Position numbers and translations under genes: made by a program
From: Metopolophium dirhodum
Taxonomy: Eukaryota > Arthropoda > Insecta > Hemiptera > Aphididae
Assembly: GCF_019925205.1 (NCBI RefSeq)
Contig: NC_083564.1
Location: forward strand, 23,908,447-23,972,446
Length of the DNA stretch: 64,000 bases
Direction of reading: 5' to 3'
Shown here: one piece after another, positions 39,080-52,000 of the stretch
Position numbering within the stretch: position 1 is the stretch's first letter
Layout: the number at the start of each line of letters is the position of its first letter
Notes under the pieces: model-generated
What the model saw: the letters and a program-made list of their open reading frames with translations, nothing else
The model's database searches: none
Told to the model about the DNA's origin: nothing

Positions 39080-41510
39080 ACTAAAGTCGTATAATATGTG
39101 TGTATATGTGGCTGAGTGATGTGAAGGTGCTCTGGGCTCATTATTTAATACTTAGATCATATAGTTTGTTATGACTATTATAGATTTGTTAAACAACTTA
39201 TAAATTATATGTAAATATGTTACATATTTTCTTTGTTTCATACAATAAGCCAACTTTTAAAAATATTCACTTAGAAGTTGACGATTATAAACTTTTAGGT
39301 ATGATAAACATTTTATTTTTATTTTCCATCAAAATGAAATATTTCAAGAAAATAAATTTCATGAAATTTTAAGACCCTAATTATAGCTATAACTAATTGG
39401 CTAATTGAATGTCGTACCAGCAGTGCGTGTTTCGACTGTCGAGTAGTATTACAAGAGACATATATACTGTTAGGGAGTTCAACTCCCGGAGTTGAGACTA
39501 TAAGACATGACGTAGTATTTTTAAATTTAAACAACTAATAATAATATATAAATATATTTGTATAATAATATGCCTGACACGCCGTTGTTATATAATTTGT
39601 ACCTATATTTTATTTCATGAAAAAAATATGTTCTTATGCTATACATATATTTATTAGAAGTACCGCCTATATCAATTTACTTATCGGTATTATATTGTAT
39701 TGAGTTGTTGAATTTTTTTTTGGGGAAAATTAATATTTTTTCAATTATTATTTTCAAATAAACCAGTTAAATTCTATAGTTGAACAATAATTCCATTTCC
39801 TACCGAAAAACCGTTATTATAACATAATAATATAATAATGGTTCTCAGTTCTGAAAAACATTGTCGCATTCTTTTCTCCGTTACCAAAATAAACCATAAA
39901 AAATGACGAAAATATTAAACGATTATACTGGTAAATGTTGTATGTTATAATATGATCTGCAGTTACATAAGGTCTCCAGCACCCCCAAGTTCCAGCACCC
40001 CTCGGCTTAGCGTAGGTATACGTCTAACAAAAACTATAAAATATTTAAAAATGCAAGTCATAATACTATGACTTGAGCAATAAAATAAATATTAAATCAT
40101 TATAATTAATAACGAAGAGCCACGGATCTGTGAGGTACTTACAATTTTAGCACCCCACGTTTTAGTGGTCTAGAATTGCACCTATGCCTGTTACCAGTGC
40201 AACATAAGCGAAATGAAGCGAAATAAAATAAAATCGACATTACAAAAATTATAGGTAAACTGCAGAGATTGGCCAGCGAGAACTTTATTGCAACATAAAA
40301 TCCTTAGATATCGACAATGCAGGCGTGTACATCACTATACCATATTCATACCACGAATTGGTACGGTTTTTACTATTTATAGTCCATGATATTTTTATCA
40401 AAACCCGCTAGTATAATATGTTTAGCGAAATGACCAATATAAATAGTGAACGAAGAACATTCCGTTAATAAATAATGTGCAGATGTATATAGATTTTATA
40501 AGTTAAAAAGTTTCTAGACACTTTATACTATAATTTAATATAATAATATCTATAATACAATATCAATGAAGTGCAATCGTTTGACATTGACATCTACCAA
40601 GCTATACGATTTTATTTCACTATATTTAATGGTCATGCAGGAATTATATATAATGATATGGAGAAGTTTGGTAACTTTTTATTTCATTTTTATGATATGA
40701 TTTATTTATGAGAATTCAGTATTCAGTTAAACCTTACCCTTTAGAACATTATATTTATTTTTCATTATTACACAGATACTGGAAGAAGAAGTTCTTGTCT
40801 GAAAATTCCAATTTCAATTACTTGTGCATTGTGCTGATTATATTATACTACTACATATGTAAAAAAAACAAAAAAATTGTTATTCAATAGTTACAATTGA
40901 TTTTAAATACAATATATACGAGGTACGTACAGATATTAGTAATATTAACCATTACTTTATATGTTTAAAATAATTAGATACGAAATATTTTTAAAAGATG
41001 AACTAACTTAGAATTCTATTCATTATCTATATTTTATCGTGGAGAAAATGATTTTTGAAAAAAACGTAACAATATTTTTTATTATTATATCTTTGTATTA
41101 GTCATAAAATTAGACATATACCTACTTTTGAGAATATATTTAAAAAATAGGTTTCTTATTCTGACTAATAGAAAACAATTCTTCATATAAATAATATTCA
41201 AATATAACCATCGTATCAATTTCAATTGCATCTGGGTCGAACGCGAGTGTATAATAATATTATTGTCATTTTAAAGACATACAAAAATATATGTATATAA
41301 TTAGTAATCGCTAATTATTGCATATTGCAATAATGAAATGTATATTATATATAATGTAGTCGTCGAGTCTGAAAGAAACGAGAAACCCTTCACCAGTGAC
41401 CTCTGTCACTTGGGTACTTCGTTCAGTATACTCTCTCCGATTCGAGCTCCATATATTATATGCTCGGGTGTCAACTCTAAAATAATCATTTTGGAGAGAA
41501 AAAAATAATA
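39080..41510. other. AT-rich spacer between the inverted repeat arms
   Basis: Mostly AT-rich DNA without genes. Near 39972-40190 are GCACCCC-rich sequences (CAGCACCCCCAAG left; a GTGCAAT/ATTGCAC end right) that resemble degraded hAT ends of the kind seen at 45254. Confidence 0.4.
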
Positions 41511-41514
41511 ATAA

Positions 41515-43005
41515 TTTTAGATTCCGAGTGGAGCGATGAATGTATTGATTTTACAATGATGTGTGTTTTTATTTGTTGGGTAAAAAAGCGTGAAAATTTA
41601 ATATAAGGCTCCTGATATATCGTTCTAATAGCAGTTGAAAAATATTAAAAATACATAGGCACAATTTTTTTTTTATAAGCATTTAAAGTTCAAATTTTGA
41701 CAACATTTGACAAATTTATAATTTATTAATTATTTTGTGGTTAAAAATTTATAAAATGTTTAACTTTTATGGCTAAGGATTGAAAATTTAAAAGAAGGCT
41801 CCAAGTAAATAGGTTATATATAAATTACTTTATTCACTATAATATCATCAAATATACTTGGTAAAATCATAGGCTGACTGACTGTTTTCGCTCAGAATCG
41901 TTTTTCTTATACAATGATATTATATCATTGAATTCAAATTTAACACCATCCATTACAGTGACCCACTTGTATCCTACTGTACAGCAGAGCGACATCCACT
42001 TATCCACCTTTTTTTCTATGAATGTCCAATAAAACTTTATTTGTTGGGTAAAAAAGCTTGACAATTTAATAGAAGGCTCCTGTATATTGTTTCAAAGACA
42101 GATGAAAAATATTAAAAATCCATAGTCACAATTTTTTTTATAAGCATTTAAAGTTCAAAATTTCAATTATTGACAAAATACATAAAATTCACGAAAATGT
42201 GCAAATTATTTTGAGTTAAAAATTCATTAACATTTTTCTATTTAAATCTAAGATTTGAAAATGTAATACAAGATTCCTCATAAGTTTGTCTACAAGCAAA
42301 TTAAATTTATTTTTTATGAGCGTTTAAAATTCATATTTTTACAAGATTGGATATTCACTCGATTTCTCATGTAGTGACTTTGTTATTTTGTTGTTATTCT
42401 AAAACGAATTACTGTAGATACATGAACATTTTACTGAATGCTTATATTTTTATTTTCTATACACCATAAGATTTTGATAATATTTTGACTCTTTTTGAGC
42501 TGTTTACAAACATTGTCAATTTTTAAATTTTTTAGTTTTTTTTCTATAAATATCAATAAAATTGTATTTGTTGGGTAAAAAGCGTGAACATTTAATGCAA
42601 AGGCTCCTGAAATATTGTTACAATAGCAGTTGAAAAATATTAAAAATACATAGGGACATTTTTTTTTATAATCATTTAAAGTTCAAATTTTGACATAATT
42701 TATCAAATTTAAAATTTTATAGTTATTTTATTGTTAAAAGCTTATAAAATGTTAAACTTTTATAGCTAAGGATCGAAAATTTAAAACAAGGTTCCACGTA
42801 AATAATTTAATATAATATAAATTACTTTACTAACAATAATATCATCAAACATACGTCTTAGTAATATCATAGGATGACTGACCGTCTTCGCTCAGAATCG
42901 TTTTTCTTTTACGATGGTATTATTATATCATTGAATTCAAATTTAACACCATCCATTACAGTGACCCACTTGTATGAGCAGAGCGGCACCCACTCGCCCA
43001 CCTTT
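41515..43005 (-). repeat. Interspersed repeat, reverse arm (two partial copies)
   Basis: Reverse-complement copies of the 37.8-39.1 kb repeat. One copy runs from about 42300 down to 41515, ending in the block CGATGAATGTATTGATTTTA. A second partial copy lies at about 42440-42990. The CAGAATCGTTTTTCTT block appears at 41894 and again at 42894, and CAGTGACCCACTTGTAT appears at 41957 and 42959. The array ends only tens of bases before the odorant-receptor coding exon. The receptor's upstream region is therefore repeat-derived. Confidence 0.8.
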
Positions 43006-43062
43006 GTACGCCTGTTTTTGGCTATAATTATAATATTTGTCCGTATGATATTACAGTGTCAA

Positions 43063-46000
43063 ATGCCGAATCCGTCCGAGGACTGCGTCATGAGCTCGTT
43101 GATGGCCAAGTGCACCGGGTTGCACTACATCATCGACCCGGAGGGCCCCACGCTCGGCGGCCACAACGTCTTTCGCGCGACTGTAATGGCCATGATCGCG
43201 TTCACGGTGGTCTGCCTGTCCCTGTGCCCGTTCGGGCTGTATTACTGGGCGAACGACGTGACACAGTGCATCATCCAACTGATCATCATCGGCAACTTCT
43301 CGTTCGGGTGCTTCAAAGCGTTCACCATCGTCCGGCACTCGGACGACATCCGCAGGTGTCTGGACGTGGCGCGCTTCGATTTCGCGCCCGGCGCCATCAT
43401 GTCGGATCCCGATTCGGCCCGTTTCTTCCGGACGTGTCGCGACGCGTCGTCCACGTTCACCGGTTGGTTCGCCGCCAGCAGTCATCTCGTGCTGTTGGTG
43501 TGGACGCTGCTGCCGTTCGTCGTCGTCGGCAAGACCGTCGAAATAATGAACCGCGACGGGTCGTCCAGCGACTACCACTTCAACCCGTACAACATGTATT
43601 TCCTGGTGTCCAGCGAGACGTACAACCGATGGCATCTCGTCTTCCACCTGGTCGAATGGGCGTTTGGCATGTGTTTCGTACTGTTCATGGTACTTTTCGA
43701 CACGTTCATGGTCACGGTGTGCGTGGCGATAACGTGCCAGCTGAGAGGCATCGCCGACGCGTACAGAAAACTGGGACACAACCGTTGTGCGGCCGCATCA
43801 AACGTCTGTTTCGATGGTAAGCGTGATATAATATCGTATATTATACATAGGTACTATATGAACCGTCTATATCAGCGTATGCTTATGATATGTTGGTCGA
43901 GGTTTTTCCTGTTCAACCGCATATAGGTAGCTGCAGTTATGTCGAAACAATGCGGAAAACTAATCAACGGATGTTTAGTTGAACAATATTAAAATTATTA
44001 ATATTGAGAAAAAAGTTGGGATTTCCGAAGCTAAAACTTATGCAGGGTGATTTTTTTAACCATGCTCATTGCTCAAACCATTTCGATGTTTATACTATGC
44101 ATAAATTAAAATTCTGATTTTTGGAATATTTATTAAGTGTATAGGTAAAACCGATATTTTCGAATATTTAAGTATAGGTAAAATCGATATTTTCGAATAT
44201 TTAGATTCTTTACAACATTTAGGCAGTATCCTGCGGTGATACCATCTTTGATTCTTAAAATGATAACCTATATGATAACCTATATGATAGCCTATATGAA
44301 AATTATTGTGAACCAGATGACTTTTCTAAACATTTTGATGTATTGTAATCGAAAATTGAACGAAAAGTTCATGAATTATTCTGCTTTAAATACTGCGGAC
44401 AATAGTTCAATAAAATTATATTATTTACTTTTGTTTTGAAAATTATTGGATGCAATATTAAATCATAAGTATTTTGTAATTCTAAAAACATGTCTAAGTA
44501 TATTTGTAGACTAGGTAATAAATGATAATATGCAAATATCTTATATTGCATAATTTATTATAGTTTATAGCTACCGAGCTTCTATCCGTTCAAAAAGTAT
44601 CTATTTGATAGACTATATTATTCTTAGTACCTAAGTATTCAAAGTAAAATAACTCAGAAACTTTTTGTTCAAATTTCGATTACAATACTTCAATATTTTC
44701 TGAAAAATTATCTCCGCATGTTTCGCCACAGGATACTGCTTAAATGTTGTAAAGAATTTAAGTATTCAAAAATATCGATTTTAACTAAACTTAAAATTAC
44801 AAAAATCCGAATTTTAATACTTGCTTGACTTAAACGTATAATCAGTGAGCATATTTGAAAAAAACCCCTGTATAAAAAACCGATTATTTAATTGATTTTA
44901 TTATCATTTGCATATTTCAATTATGGCTATATAAAAATGATGAATGTTTATTTTTGGTTTACCGATTTATAATACTATTTGTTTTTCCACAGGTGAAATT
45001 GAATCAAATAGTTCAAATAACGAATATTTAAAAGATTTGAAATTGATCATCAAGCATCATCAAGCAGTGTTGGGGTAATATGATTTACAAATAAATATAA
45101 TTTTTAACGTTATCTTGGTATTCCGGTTTAAAATTTAAGTGAACGTAATTATTTAGGTATTCTCGCGTGATATAATACACACGAATACACGATAACATAT
45201 TTTGCTCATAGGTATGAGACATTATTCATATAGACATATTAATTACCTTTAGCCATTGGCGCAACTAGGGGGGGTGCTTTGGGTCCTTAGCACCCCCTAA
45301 GTCAAAATTAGCACCCCCTAAAAAATAGTTTAAAAATTTGAAAAAAAAGTTAAAAATTTATCGAATTACAATAATTATAAGTTATAACACAATAATAATT
45401 TTTATAATATAACATTTTGTTATTTATAATGTTGAATTATCGGATGTGTTGATTTTAATTTAGTGGAAATAAGGATGCCGAAGCGGCCTAGTTATTTTAA
45501 ATAGTCTGTGCTATATAATATATCTGTATAGTATATTTATCAGTACCTACCTAACATACTAATATAATCTGGTATTGGTATTCCCCGAGGGACGGAAATA
45601 TTCTCGTCATAATGACGTCTGGCATACGGGCTATACGCCGATACGCCACAACAAAAACACAACACAGTCTACTAGGAATTAGGATACTAAGATTTATAAT
45701 AAATTTAATGGTCTTAGGTTACAGTGCAGTGTGTAACACAGAACACTACATTTACGTATTAGTGTATTACGTATGTGGTGTGTTAGAGGCGTTTCTTATA
45801 TAGTTATATTATTATTGCTAAAAATTATATATTGATCGATATTGCATCGTCAATTGTATGTTTATTACGACTTACGAGTGTTAATTAATCGATTTTAATC
45901 ATGTTTTCAATCTTTAATTTTAAAAACAAAATTAAACAAAATACATCAACAAAAAATTTGGACGATACTGTCGAAACTCATAGTGATGAATCAAAAGCAA

Positions 46001-49000
46001 AGAAAATATGTAACCATGAACAGAACGATGGACATAATGATGATGATGAAAACATTCAACTAAAAAATAATGTTTTAAATTTGAATATACAGTCTGTTGA
46101 TTTGGGTGATATTGATTCGGGCCCAAAGCAACCTAAACTTCAAGTAAGTAAAAATGAAATAAATAATAATTAACTGTAATAAGAATAAAACAAGAAATCA
46201 CACGATTCTTGATTAATACATACTGACGTTTGACATATTAAATTGTTTTGACATACCAAGTGTCTTATATTATTTTATTTTACAAAAAAAAAGTTGAAGC
46301 ATTTTTTTTTTCTAGATATTTCCACTAACAAAATTTGGACCTCAAAATAGAAGTTTTAATGCTAAACACTATAGTGAATTTGAATGGTTAGAATATAGTG
46401 TGTCTCGTGATGCTGTTTTTTGTTTTAATTGTATTCATTTTGCAAAGAATGTAAAAACTGACAATTTAATTACAACTGGATACAACAATTGGAGAAAAGT
46501 ATGTTTTTTGTTTGGATATTTATTTCTATAAATTAAAAATAATTATTATTTAGTGATCATAGGCATAACGATAACATGTTCAACAGAAGTAAAATAAGTT
46601 GATTAATAAAAACTATGTATATATATTTTTTACTTTTATATTTTTAATTCATTATTTTAGTTGAATGAAAAGTTGTTAAAACATTCAAAAACTGTTCAAC
46701 ATTTAACATCAACTGTCCAGTATAATAGCTATAAAAGCTCAAAATTGACTGGCACTATAGTTACTCAATTATCAACTGCTAAAAAAAATGAAATTTTAAA
46801 AAATAGACAGTATATGAAAGTTCTTATAAATATAACCCTCTTTTGTGCCAAACAGGGACTTGCTTTAAGAGGTCATGATGAAAAGTCATCAACAGTTTCT
46901 AATACTGGTAGGAAGATATGTTTTCATTTTAGTACCGCTACTATCACTTATAATATAATAGCATATCTACAGGAAATTTTAAAGAGCTTTGTACATTATT
47001 TGCAATGAACGATAAAGAGTTTTCAGACTTTTTTAACAGAAAAATTAACTATACAAGTTGGATTATTCAAAATAGTATACTTGAAGTTTGTTCAAATATG
47101 ACAATAATTACTATCATTAGTGAAATAAAATACTGTGGAATGTACTCTATTATGTGTGATGAAGCAAGGTAATACACTATTACCACAGATTATATTTTTT
47201 CCTATTACTTAGAAATAAGTTAGTAGGTAATATATTTTAATATAATTTTATTTTCATAATTTTTTTTCTATTAGATCTTATAAAACAGAACAATTATCAA
47301 TATGTGTTAGATACATTATTCCTAATAGCTATAATGTATGTGAACGATTTATTGGATTTTATGATGTATCAAATGGGAGAGGAGCCGAACATATTTCTAT
47401 TGAAATTCTCTCTGTTCTAAAAAAATTTGGCATTTCTGATATTCCTCTTGTGGCACAAACATATGATGGTGCAAACGTTATGTCAGGATCCACATCTGGT
47501 GTTCAAACTAGAATAAGAGACTCTCACCCTGAAGCAATTTTCATTCATTGTATGGCCCATAAATTGAATTTGGTTGTAACAAATACTTGTAGAACTATTA
47601 AGGTGCATAACAAATAATAATAAATACTTAAATAATATTTAATACATTTTTATGTACGTTACAATTTATAATATATGTACCCATTCTTTTTTATAATCAA
47701 TTTAATCATTATCTTTTACAGGAATCTAATACCTTTTTTAATACTCTAGAAGCAGTTTATGTGCATTTTTCACAGCCTGGCAAAGATAAGCTATTACAAG
47801 ATTTACAGAAATCCATGCAAATAAAATCATTATCGATTTCTAGATTATGTGAAACGCGGTGGTCTTGTCGTCTTAAAAATTGTAAAGCAGTACATAATAG
47901 TTTTGGTGTAATAGTAAATATTTTACAAAATGAAATAAATGAAGATACAAACAAAGAAGTGGCTCAAGCAATTGGTAATAATTTAATATATTACTTTGTA
48001 TTTTATATTAATATAAGTATACTATGTAGACTATAATAACTTGAGTATAATATAACTATAAGACATTTTGTTCAAAGGTCTTCTGCACATGTTAAAAAAA
48101 ATGTCATTCGTATTATATTTGTTCATTTTTGAAGAAATCTTAGGAATAATAGATATATTGAGTAAAAAATTGCAAAAAAAAGAAGGAACAATTGGAAATG
48201 CTGTTATTGAAATTAATGCTGTGATAAAAACAATTCAAAATATGAGAAATGAAAAATCATTTGATGTCTTATGGAATAATGTGATCCAGTTTTTATTGAA
48301 ACATGATATTGATGATTCACATAATACACCTGGACCTGGTCAGTAATAAAAGTTATCAAATATAATAATATTGTTTTAAACATAATTATACTTTGGAATA
48401 TGCTTGGTATTTATTGAATTATTATTTTGAAATTGTTTAGGTGTAATTATGTCATCAAAAAGAAAACGAAACGAATCTATTAAACTTAAAAGTTTTCATG
48501 TGTCTGTTACAACTGGTGCTGGAGGAAATGACATCTGTAATCAAGGTGTTGACATGAATAGAACAGAAAACTATAAACAATATTGGTGTTATCATGCATA
48601 TTATGCTGTATTGGATGCAATTATAGGCCACTTTGAGTTAAGGTTTTCAAAAGAGAGTTTGGAACTTGCAAATTCAATAGATAATTTCATTAAATTAAAT
48701 ATGACTAAAAGCATGATGTTTATTGATCATTACCAAGTAAGTCAATTAATAAATACATATAAATGGAATGTAATTATTAATTTATTTTATTAGGCATTGT
48801 TTTCTATTGATAAAGAAGCATTACGTTCTGAAATGACTGTAGCACACAACTGTGCCATACAGTTAAAACCAAATTTTGGTTTAGAAGAATTAAAAACCAT
48901 TATTTCAAAAGAAGTCTATCCTAATATTCATTCCTTACTTAAAGTAGCCCTGATACTACCTATCAGTTCTGCATCGTGTGAACGATCTTTTTCAGCCATG

Positions 49001-52000
49001 CGTCGTATCAAAAACTGGACTAGAACATCTATGACACAAGATCGTTTTGGTTATCTTTCTGTATTGCACATCGAGAGAGATATTGTTAATAATCTAGACC
49101 TCAATATTATACTAGACGAATACTCAAAGAAAGACCGTCGTATAGATTTAATAGTATAGTAAAAAATGTAAATAAAATATATTATATATCATGTAGAAAA
49201 ATAATAACATATAAATTGATATAATATATTATTATTAATAAAAAAATTAAAAATTAAATCAAAAAAAATAATTTAAAGTGACTTTTTGTTCTGGGTCCAC
49301 ATCAAGTATGACTTTTTTTTTGTTTCTGTTTTTAAAAACAATTTGTACTGTCCTGTGTAGACACAGAACTATGGTTTTTGTTTTGTTTTAGTGGTTAATA
49401 TAGGCAAATAGTGGAGTTGGGTCCCATCGAGTCACAAAAAAACCTGGAGCTTAAGCACCCCCTACTTCAAATGTCTAGTTGCGCCAATGCCTTTAGCTAA
49501 TGTCTACGAATAATTAGCTATTCATTTTATTCACAGGGATAAAGATGAAGTGTGATCACACTATTCACACTGATTCTGTGTGATAGCAGATACTTTCTTA
49601 CGATTTATTTTTTAATCAAAAAAAAAATTGCCGGTTGACTCATTTTAAAATAATTTGTGTCTATTATAATATTATTGTCTTATTATTTATTGATATAGGA
49701 AAATGAACGATTTTTATAAAATCGTTGGCCCAGTTATACTTCCTCAACTAATCGTGGCTTCATTTACAATCATATTTGTTTCATTTATTATCACAAGGGT
49801 AATTTTATTATAATATATAATAAATGATGATTGTCCTCACATACCTATAGTTTATAACTTTACCAAACAGTTTGTACCTTTTTTTTAGAATTATTTTAAC
49901 GGCATGTTACTAACGTCAACACAATCGCTAAAAATGTGCAGTTTTCCGATATTTTTCTTTCAAATATATTATACTTGTCTCGCATTTGGAAATCTCAACC
50001 ATCAGGTAATTTGTTTACTCTTGACTATATTTGTATAACTTTTTAATACTATCTTATAGTCACAATCAAACAAATATTATTATTATTATACTTATCTCTA
50101 TAAAAAAAATCTGAACCTGCTCCAATTTATCAATATATCGGTATAATACACATTAATACTTATCTTATAAAAGTTTTGTTTTTTTTTTTTTTTTAGAAAT
50201 ATATACAATGTATAGTAATATTACAATAACGTCACATGGTCAGAGAAAATACCCCTTGATATTGTTCAGCAGGGAATATATGTATCTACGACTATACCAT
50301 ATTATAATTATAATAATAATTGGTTTTTATATTATATATTATATGATAATTTTCAATTATTATTTTGTACTTGTATAATATATCTTCTTCTTCTTCTTCT
50401 TCTTCTTCTTCTTCTGGTTATTAGGCCGCTGAGGACCATCCTATTTCGTACCCTATTAGCCACGACCCTTCTCTATCCGACGCTTTTTCTTTCCAATCCG
50501 ACCCCCACCAAGTAATTTCACGTCTTTCTTGACCAAATGGAAAATCCTCCCATCTTGTTTTGGATCTTTCCAACGGTATTATTCCGAACGGGTTTTGTTC
50601 TATTAGTCAATTATTGCTTTTATCAGTTCGTTTTTGCTTCTCCAAGCATGTCCCGCCCATTGTAGTATTTACTTTCTTATCACGTCCTATATATTTTGGT
50701 TTTTGGAATAAAGTCTCTAGCTCAGCATTTTTCCTCCTTCGCCATTCTCCGCTGATACAATCCCTAACGGGTCCAAAGATTTTCCGCTAAATTTCCCTTT
50801 CCAATAATACAAATTTTCTCAGTGGCTATGTTTCCGTTCCATACATTTTATATTTTATCCATGTATTTTTTTACAATTATAATTAAATTTAATAGTTTCT
50901 GGACCGTTTTCTTTTTAGTTGAAGGGTAGTATATATTAGATAATTAGTGGAAATATTTTAAATCAGTGGATCTGAATGAAGATGTAGTTTTGAATGAAAT
51001 AATTTGTTATGTTTAGATGCTTGCTCAGAAATTGTCATTATATTTAGACATTTGTGGACGCCAGACGGTTAGCTTACATACTATATGGGGCATATTGGTT
51101 ATTTTTCAGAGGGATATTGATTGAAAGCATAGTGTTACATTGATGTTAGAGTTTTTTTAAGTACCTACCCCTAGTTGAAATAAATGTGAGGATAATTAAT
51201 TTATATATATTTATATATTAATAGTTTTTTATTAATTGAAGTTTTAACAGTATTTAAAAATACTTGCATAATTCAATATTATATTTTTTATGTGTTCATT
51301 AAAAGTTATCTTAATGTTTTTCTCATATATATATTTTTTATCTAGAAAAACGTCATGAACTTTGCACTCTACTCTAGTGACTGGACACAGATGGAAATGA
51401 AATTTAAAAAGTTACTTTTATTAGCAATGCGAATGCACGATGCCAACAAATTGGACATGAAATTAACTGCTGAATTAATTATCAACTTAGAATTATTTAC
51501 TAGAGTAAGTATAATGTAATAATAATATAATTAATATTAGGTAGGTAATTGATAATTTAAAATTATGTATACATGTTAACTATTGTATAAATTTAAATAA
51601 GAGATATTAAGAAAAAAAAAATTTAAAGAATAAATGTTTTATAGAGTCGAATATCCTAAACTTCTTGAACACTAATATACATATATTCGTGCGATATTTT
51701 AAAGGTATAACTTCGTTAGTATTATACCAGTACGGCTCCCTATTTCTAAATCAATAATTTCTAAAATCATCAAATTTAATAATTTCTTTAGTAGTTCAGA
51801 ACCTATAAAAATAAAAATTATTCATAATAACTTCAAACTAGTCTCAAATATTTTACAATAGTTTGAAATTATTCAAGTATCTTATAAATACATTTATTTA
51901 CAAACTCTGATGCGATTGCAAGCGATCGAACAAGTTGACTCCGTAAAATAATTACAATATAATATAGGTAGGTAACATAATGCTGACATTTTAAATACTT

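Larger units (their letters stand above)
45254..49489 (+). mobile_element. Complete hAT DNA transposon (4236 bp) in receptor intron 2
   Basis: The ends are inverted repeats: CATTGGCGCAACTAG at 45254-45268 and its exact complement at 49475-49489. Subterminal GGGGGTGCTT motifs occur on both sides. It is flanked by a perfect 8-bp duplication (CCTTTAGC). It carries a multi-exon transposase gene in the same direction as the host receptor gene. The 5' part (45254-45900) is a non-coding leader with GCACCCCCTA repeats; the 3' part (49160-49489) contains a polyadenylation signal. Removing it and one duplication would leave an intron of about 380 bp, so the original receptor intron was ordinary in size. 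Near-identical ends, a perfect duplication and an intact reading frame suggest recent insertion; current activity is inference. Confidence 0.93.

Noticed and set aside
41867..42064. Minus-strand 65-codon frame (WVTVMDGVKFEFND-type)
   Set aside because: The same peptide frame recurs in every copy of the interspersed repeat (38.1 kb, 42.9 kb), so it is repeat sequence, not a gene.
43051..43820. Long open frames on the minus strand and in another plus frame over receptor exon 1
   Set aside because: Shadows of the G+C-rich receptor exon; their Arg/His-rich translations have no motif, while the receptor frame has conserved family sequence and splice phase.
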